Positions 14,591 to 17,212 of a stretch of 17,212 nt of DNA are shown here, piece by piece (position 1 is the stretch's first letter; every line of letters begins with the position of its first letter). The position numbers and the translations under genes are program-made. Under the pieces are notes generated by a model, which was given only the letters and a program-made list of their open reading frames with translations, had not been told where the DNA came from and made no database searches. Origin of the DNA: Clostridiales bacterium UBA7001 (GTDB taxonomy: Bacteria > Bacillota > Clostridia > TANB77 > CAG-508); contig DJXP01000073.1 of the NCBI GenBank assembly GCA_002449785.1, positions 1-17,212 of the forward strand, read 5' to 3'.

Positions 14591-16273
14591 GTGAAAAAAG
14601 GTTATAAATATAATGAAGTTAGATTTATGAATAGTGTTAGAGAAATGCTTAAAATTGCTAAAGAAGAAGTTGGCGAAAAAAATGCATTTGAATATAAAGA
14701 TGAAATTGAAAAAGAAAGAATAGTAAAAGTAACTTATAAAGAATTTATTGATGATACAATTTATTTAGGTACAGCATTATCTAAATACAATGTATTAGAT
14801 AAACATGTTGCAATTATTGGAGAAAATAGTTATAAATGGATAACAGTGTATATTACAATGTTACAAGGAAATGGTGTATTTGTTCCAATTGATAAGGAGC
14901 TTCCAATAGAAGGTGTAATAAATGTTTTAAAACATAGTGAAAGTGAAGTGCTATTTTATTCCAAAAAATATGAAGACTGGATAGATAAAATATCTGAAGA
15001 ACTTCCAAATATAAAATATTTTATTGGACTAAATCAAGAAGAAAATATAGATAGTAAAAAATTGTCTTATAAAAGCTTTATAACTGAAGGTAAAAAAGAA
15101 TACAAAAATGGAAATAAAAAATTTTATGACTTAAAAACTGATTCCAATGAGCTTAGAATGTTAGTATATACTTCTGGTACAACAGGAGATCCTAAAGGAG
15201 TAATGCTTACAGAACATAATATTTTAAGCGTTGCCAATTATGGACTTATGGTTGCAGAAATAGGAGATAGATGCTTATCAGTTCTTCCATATCATCATAC
15301 TTATGAAGCAGTTGCAGGAATAATAATTGAAATTTTTAATCATTCATGTATATGTATAAATGATAGTTTAAAAAATGTATTAAAAAATTTAAATTTATTT
15401 AAGCCTAATTGTATATATTTAGTACCTGCTTTTGCAGAAGTGTTTTACAAGAATATATGGGCAAATGCAAAAAAAACAAAAAAAGATAAGACTTTAAAAG
15501 TTATGATTCCTATTAGTAACATATTAAGAAAAGTAGGCATAGATTTAAGATATAAATTATTTAAATCTATTCATGAGGCATTTGGTGGTAGCTTAAAAAC
15601 TATAATATGTGGCGGAGCTCCTTTAAGGCCAGAAATAGGAAAGTTTTTTAATGATATAGGAATAGTACTATTAAATGGATATGGAATTACAGAATGTTCG
15701 CCTCTAGTTAGTGTAAATAGCAAAAGATGTAATGATAGTAGTACTGTTGGTATAGTACTTCCTTGTTGTGAGATTAAGTTAGAAAACAAAAATGCAGAAG
15801 GAGATGGAGAAATATGTGTTAAAGGTGATATTGTAATGATGGGTTACTATAAAGAAAAAGAAAAAACAGATAGAGTTTTAAAAGATGGTTGGTTTAATAC
15901 AGAAGACTATGGACATCTAAATAAAAACGGTCAACTTGTGATAAATGGCCGTAAGAAAAATTTAATTGTTCTAGATAATGGTAAAAATGTTTATCCAGAA
16001 GAGATTGAAAATTATATTTTAAAAGTACCTTATATTCAAGAAGCAATTGTTAAATCAAAGAGAAATGAGAGTGGACAAGAGACAGCATTAATAGCGGAAT
16101 TATTCTTAAACGAAGAAAAAGTTAAAGAATTAAATGTGGATGATATTCATCAAAAAGTTAAATTAGATATAAGAGATGTTTGTAAAGCCTTAGCATATTA
16201 TAAAAGAATTTCAGAAATTGAAATAAGAGATAAAGAATTTGTAAAAACAACTACAAATAAAATTAAAAGATAA
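14591..16273 (+). CDS. Long-chain acyl-CoA synthetase (AMP-forming)
   Basis: Activates fatty acids with ATP and CoA through an acyl-adenylate. 560 residues of the ANL superfamily. The P-loop YTSGTTGDPKG is at 193-203, then LPYHHTYE, the adenine-binding GYGITECSPL near 365-375, DGWFNTEDYGHLNKNGQLVINGRKKNLIVLDNGKNVYPEEIE hinge region, and a C-terminal KTTTNKIKR tail that supplies the catalytic lysine. The start is GTG 14591, about eight bases after AAAGGA; a later in-frame ATG (14627) has no ribosome site. It is transcribed from the TetR-controlled promoter and ends at a strong terminator, so it is a single-gene unit. It is closest in appearance to the long-chain FACS group; the exact chain length is not deducible. 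Confidence 0.92.
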   Translation: MKKGYKYNEVRFMNSVREMLKIAKEEVGEKNAFEYKDEIEKERIVKVTYKEFIDDTIYLGTALSKYNVLDKHVAIIGENSYKWITVYITMLQGNGVFVPIDKELPIEGVINVLKHSESEVLFYSKKYEDWIDKISEELPNIKYFIGLNQEENIDSKKLSYKSFITEGKKEYKNGNKKFYDLKTDSNELRMLVYTSGTTGDPKGVMLTEHNILSVANYGLMVAEIGDRCLSVLPYHHTYEAVAGIIIEIFNHSCICINDSLKNVLKNLNLFKPNCIYLVPAFAEVFYKNIWANAKKTKKDKTLKVMIPISNILRKVGIDLRYKLFKSIHEAFGGSLKTIICGGAPLRPEIGKFFNDIGIVLLNGYGITECSPLVSVNSKRCNDSSTVGIVLPCCEIKLENKNAEGDGEICVKGDIVMMGYYKEKEKTDRVLKDGWFNTEDYGHLNKNGQLVINGRKKNLIVLDNGKNVYPEEIENYILKVPYIQEAIVKSKRNESGQETALIAELFLNEEKVKELNVDDIHQKVKLDIRDVCKALAYYKRISEIEIRDKEFVKTTTNKIKR

Positions 16274-16278
16274 GAGCC

Positions 16279-16309
16279 AAAAGGGACAGTGGATTACACT
16301 GCCCCTTTT
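16279..16309 (+). terminator. Rho-independent terminator after the acyl-CoA synthetase
   Basis: Stem AAAAGGGACAGTG (16279-16291) pairs with CACTGCCCCTTTT (16297-16309) around loop GATTA, with one mismatch. It starts six bases after the stop codon and ends in four T. Confidence 0.88.
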
Positions 16310-16389
16310 ATGAACCACAATTATGTTTACTGCATAATAATATTAATAGAACAATGCTATTTGTTCTAAATAAAAAGGAGGTTTTTATT

Positions 16390-16650
16390 ATGAATAATTG
16401 TGGTTGTAACAATACGGATAAGTTTAATAGTTCAAATTATAATTATATGTTTAATAATAATATAAATAATAATCCATTTCCAAACAATTTTTTATATGGT
16501 CATGCTTATACTCCAAATCAAACTTTAAATAAAACATTTTCTCCTGAAGTTTCCCTTAAAAATGGAACTTTATTTCCTGAACTTGTAAGTCCTTATATGC
16601 CTGGAGATTCAATTGGTTTTATTAATTATTTAAGGAATGGAGGTAGATAA
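16390..16650 (+). CDS. cotJA: Spore coat protein CotJA
   Basis: A small protein of the inner spore coat, made in the mother cell with CotJB and CotJC. 86 residues. After an Asn-rich, low-complexity N-terminus, the conserved CotJA core is clear: GHAYTPNQTLNKTFSPEVSLKNGTLFPELVSPY. ATG 16390 is chosen because AAGGAGG lies at 16375-16381; an in-frame ATG at 16354 would overlap that site and add a leader unlike CotJA. A promoter must lie in 16310-16370; CATAATAA at 16333-16340 resembles a sporulation sigma -10 box but I could not match a convincing -35. The next gene starts one base after the stop. Confidence 0.92.
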   Translation: MNNCGCNNTDKFNSSNYNYMFNNNINNNPFPNNFLYGHAYTPNQTLNKTFSPEVSLKNGTLFPELVSPYMPGDSIGFINYLRNGGR

Positions 16651-16651
16651 A

Positions 16652-16927
16652 ATGGAAGACTTAAGTTGTAATATTAATAACAAAAAAGAATTGCTAAGTG
16701 AAATTATGTCATTAAATTTTGTGATTAATGACTTGGTTTTATATCTAGATACTCATCCAAATGATAGAAGAGCAATAAGAATGCATAATGAATATAGTAA
16801 TAAAGTTGTAAAACTAATAGATGAATATCAAAGAAAATATGGACCACTTACTGTAAATTTTAATCAATCAGATAATTCTTGGGACTGGATAGATAATCCA
16901 TGGCCTTGGGAAAGGGGGGCTTATTAG
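16652..16927 (+). CDS. cotJB: Spore coat protein CotJB
   Basis: 91 residues. It is identified by the CotJB pattern LLSEIMSLNFVINDLVLYLDTHPNDRRAIRMHNEY and the C-terminal YGPLTVNF with WDWIDNPWPWE. It acts with CotJA and CotJC in the inner coat of the spore. ATG 16652 follows GGAGG at 16639-16643, which lies inside the end of cotJA; the ATG at 16637 overlaps this ribosome site and is not used. It is tightly coupled to cotJA (one base apart) and to cotJC (one base apart), forming a single operon. Confidence 0.92.
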   Translation: MEDLSCNINNKKELLSEIMSLNFVINDLVLYLDTHPNDRRAIRMHNEYSNKVVKLIDEYQRKYGPLTVNFNQSDNSWDWIDNPWPWERGAY

Positions 16928-16928
16928 A

Positions 16929-17212
16929 ATGTATTATTATGTTAAAGCATTACAATATCCAATAAATATAAAACACAGAAATCCAGAAATGGCTAAAAAT
17001 ATTATATCTCAATACGGAGGACCAGATGGTGAACTTGGAGCTTCACTAAGATATTTGTCTCAAAGGTTTGGAATGCCAGATACAAAATCAAAAGCATTAT
17101 TAAATGATATTGGAACTGAAGAACTTGCACATCTTGAAATGGTAGGTACTTTGATTCATAGGTTAACAGATGGAGCATCACCAGAAGAACTGCAAAGAGC
17201 AGGACTTGGAGA
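16929..17212 (+). CDS. cotJC: Spore coat manganese catalase CotJC, cut by the window edge
   Basis: The first 94 residues of a manganese-catalase-like spore coat protein. It starts MYYYVKALQYPINIKHRNPEMAK, has Glu35 in GPDGELGASLRY, and Glu65 and His68 in TEELAHLEMVG; these match the first manganese ligands of Mn catalases (Glu, then ExxH). The start ATG 16929 has a G-rich ribosome site (AAAGGGGGG, 16910-16919) within cotJB. The rest of the gene lies to the right of the window, so the remaining ligands cannot be checked. Confidence 0.93.
   Translation, partial: MYYYVKALQYPINIKHRNPEMAKNIISQYGGPDGELGASLRYLSQRFGMPDTKSKALLNDIGTEELAHLEMVGTLIHRLTDGASPEELQRAGLG

Noticed and set aside
14389..14607. 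Plus-strand open frame of 72 codons
   Set aside because: It runs antisense to the start of tetR and through the divergent promoters, has no ribosome site, and no recognisable protein.

Overview
The window is AT-rich chromosomal DNA from a spore-forming, anaerobic Firmicute, most likely an uncultured Clostridia-type bacterium. The evidence is A/T-ending codons with strong GGAGG-type ribosome sites, a SUF iron-sulfur operon with the Gram-positive SufU scaffold, a flavodiiron protein, and a cotJ spore-coat operon at the right edge. No phage module, insertion sequence, CRISPR array, tRNA or rRNA was recognised.

Layout, left to right. (1) 1-780: 3' part of a gene for a protein with tandem helix-turn-helix repeats. 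(2) 810-6211: sufB, sufD, sufS, sufU and mnmA, a sulfur-handling operon in which a 124-bp imperfect palindrome separates sufB from sufD; sufC is not in the window. (3) 6248-7258: a PF06541-type membrane protein. (4) 7280-9924: a copper P-type ATPase (copA) with a C-terminal CopZ-like domain, split over three reading frames by two +1 frameshifts. (5) 9943-13797: tcdA, a flavodiiron protein behind a clear sigma-A promoter, a CNNM/CBS (CorC-like) membrane protein with an unusual ribosome site, and a small membrane-anchored protein. (6) 13853-16273: a TetR regulator on the minus strand, again with a +1 frameshift, divergent from a long-chain acyl-CoA synthetase whose -35 box lies in a TetR-type operator. 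(7) 16390-17212: cotJA, cotJB and the start of cotJC.

The main discovery candidate concerns translation. The roughly 5,400 codons of the window contain exactly three in-frame CGG codons, and each sits at one of the only three frameshifts: copA 8696-8698, copA 9507-9509 and tetR 14379-14381 (minus strand). All three read CGGAA, and skipping the C gives a GGA glycine codon. At the second and third sites that glycine falls where the family conserves glycine. CGT, CGA and one CGC are used normally elsewhere. The simplest reading is that CGG is unassigned or very poorly decoded in this organism and acts as a +1 frameshift codon (or CGGA is read as a four-base glycine codon), so copA and tetR would make full-length proteins. 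Single-base assembly errors and real pseudogenes are the alternatives to exclude.

Other points worth a look: a hairpin between the Shine-Dalgarno sequence and the start codon of the CNNM/CBS gene, an internal start in copA that could yield free CopZ, and the palindrome within the suf operon.
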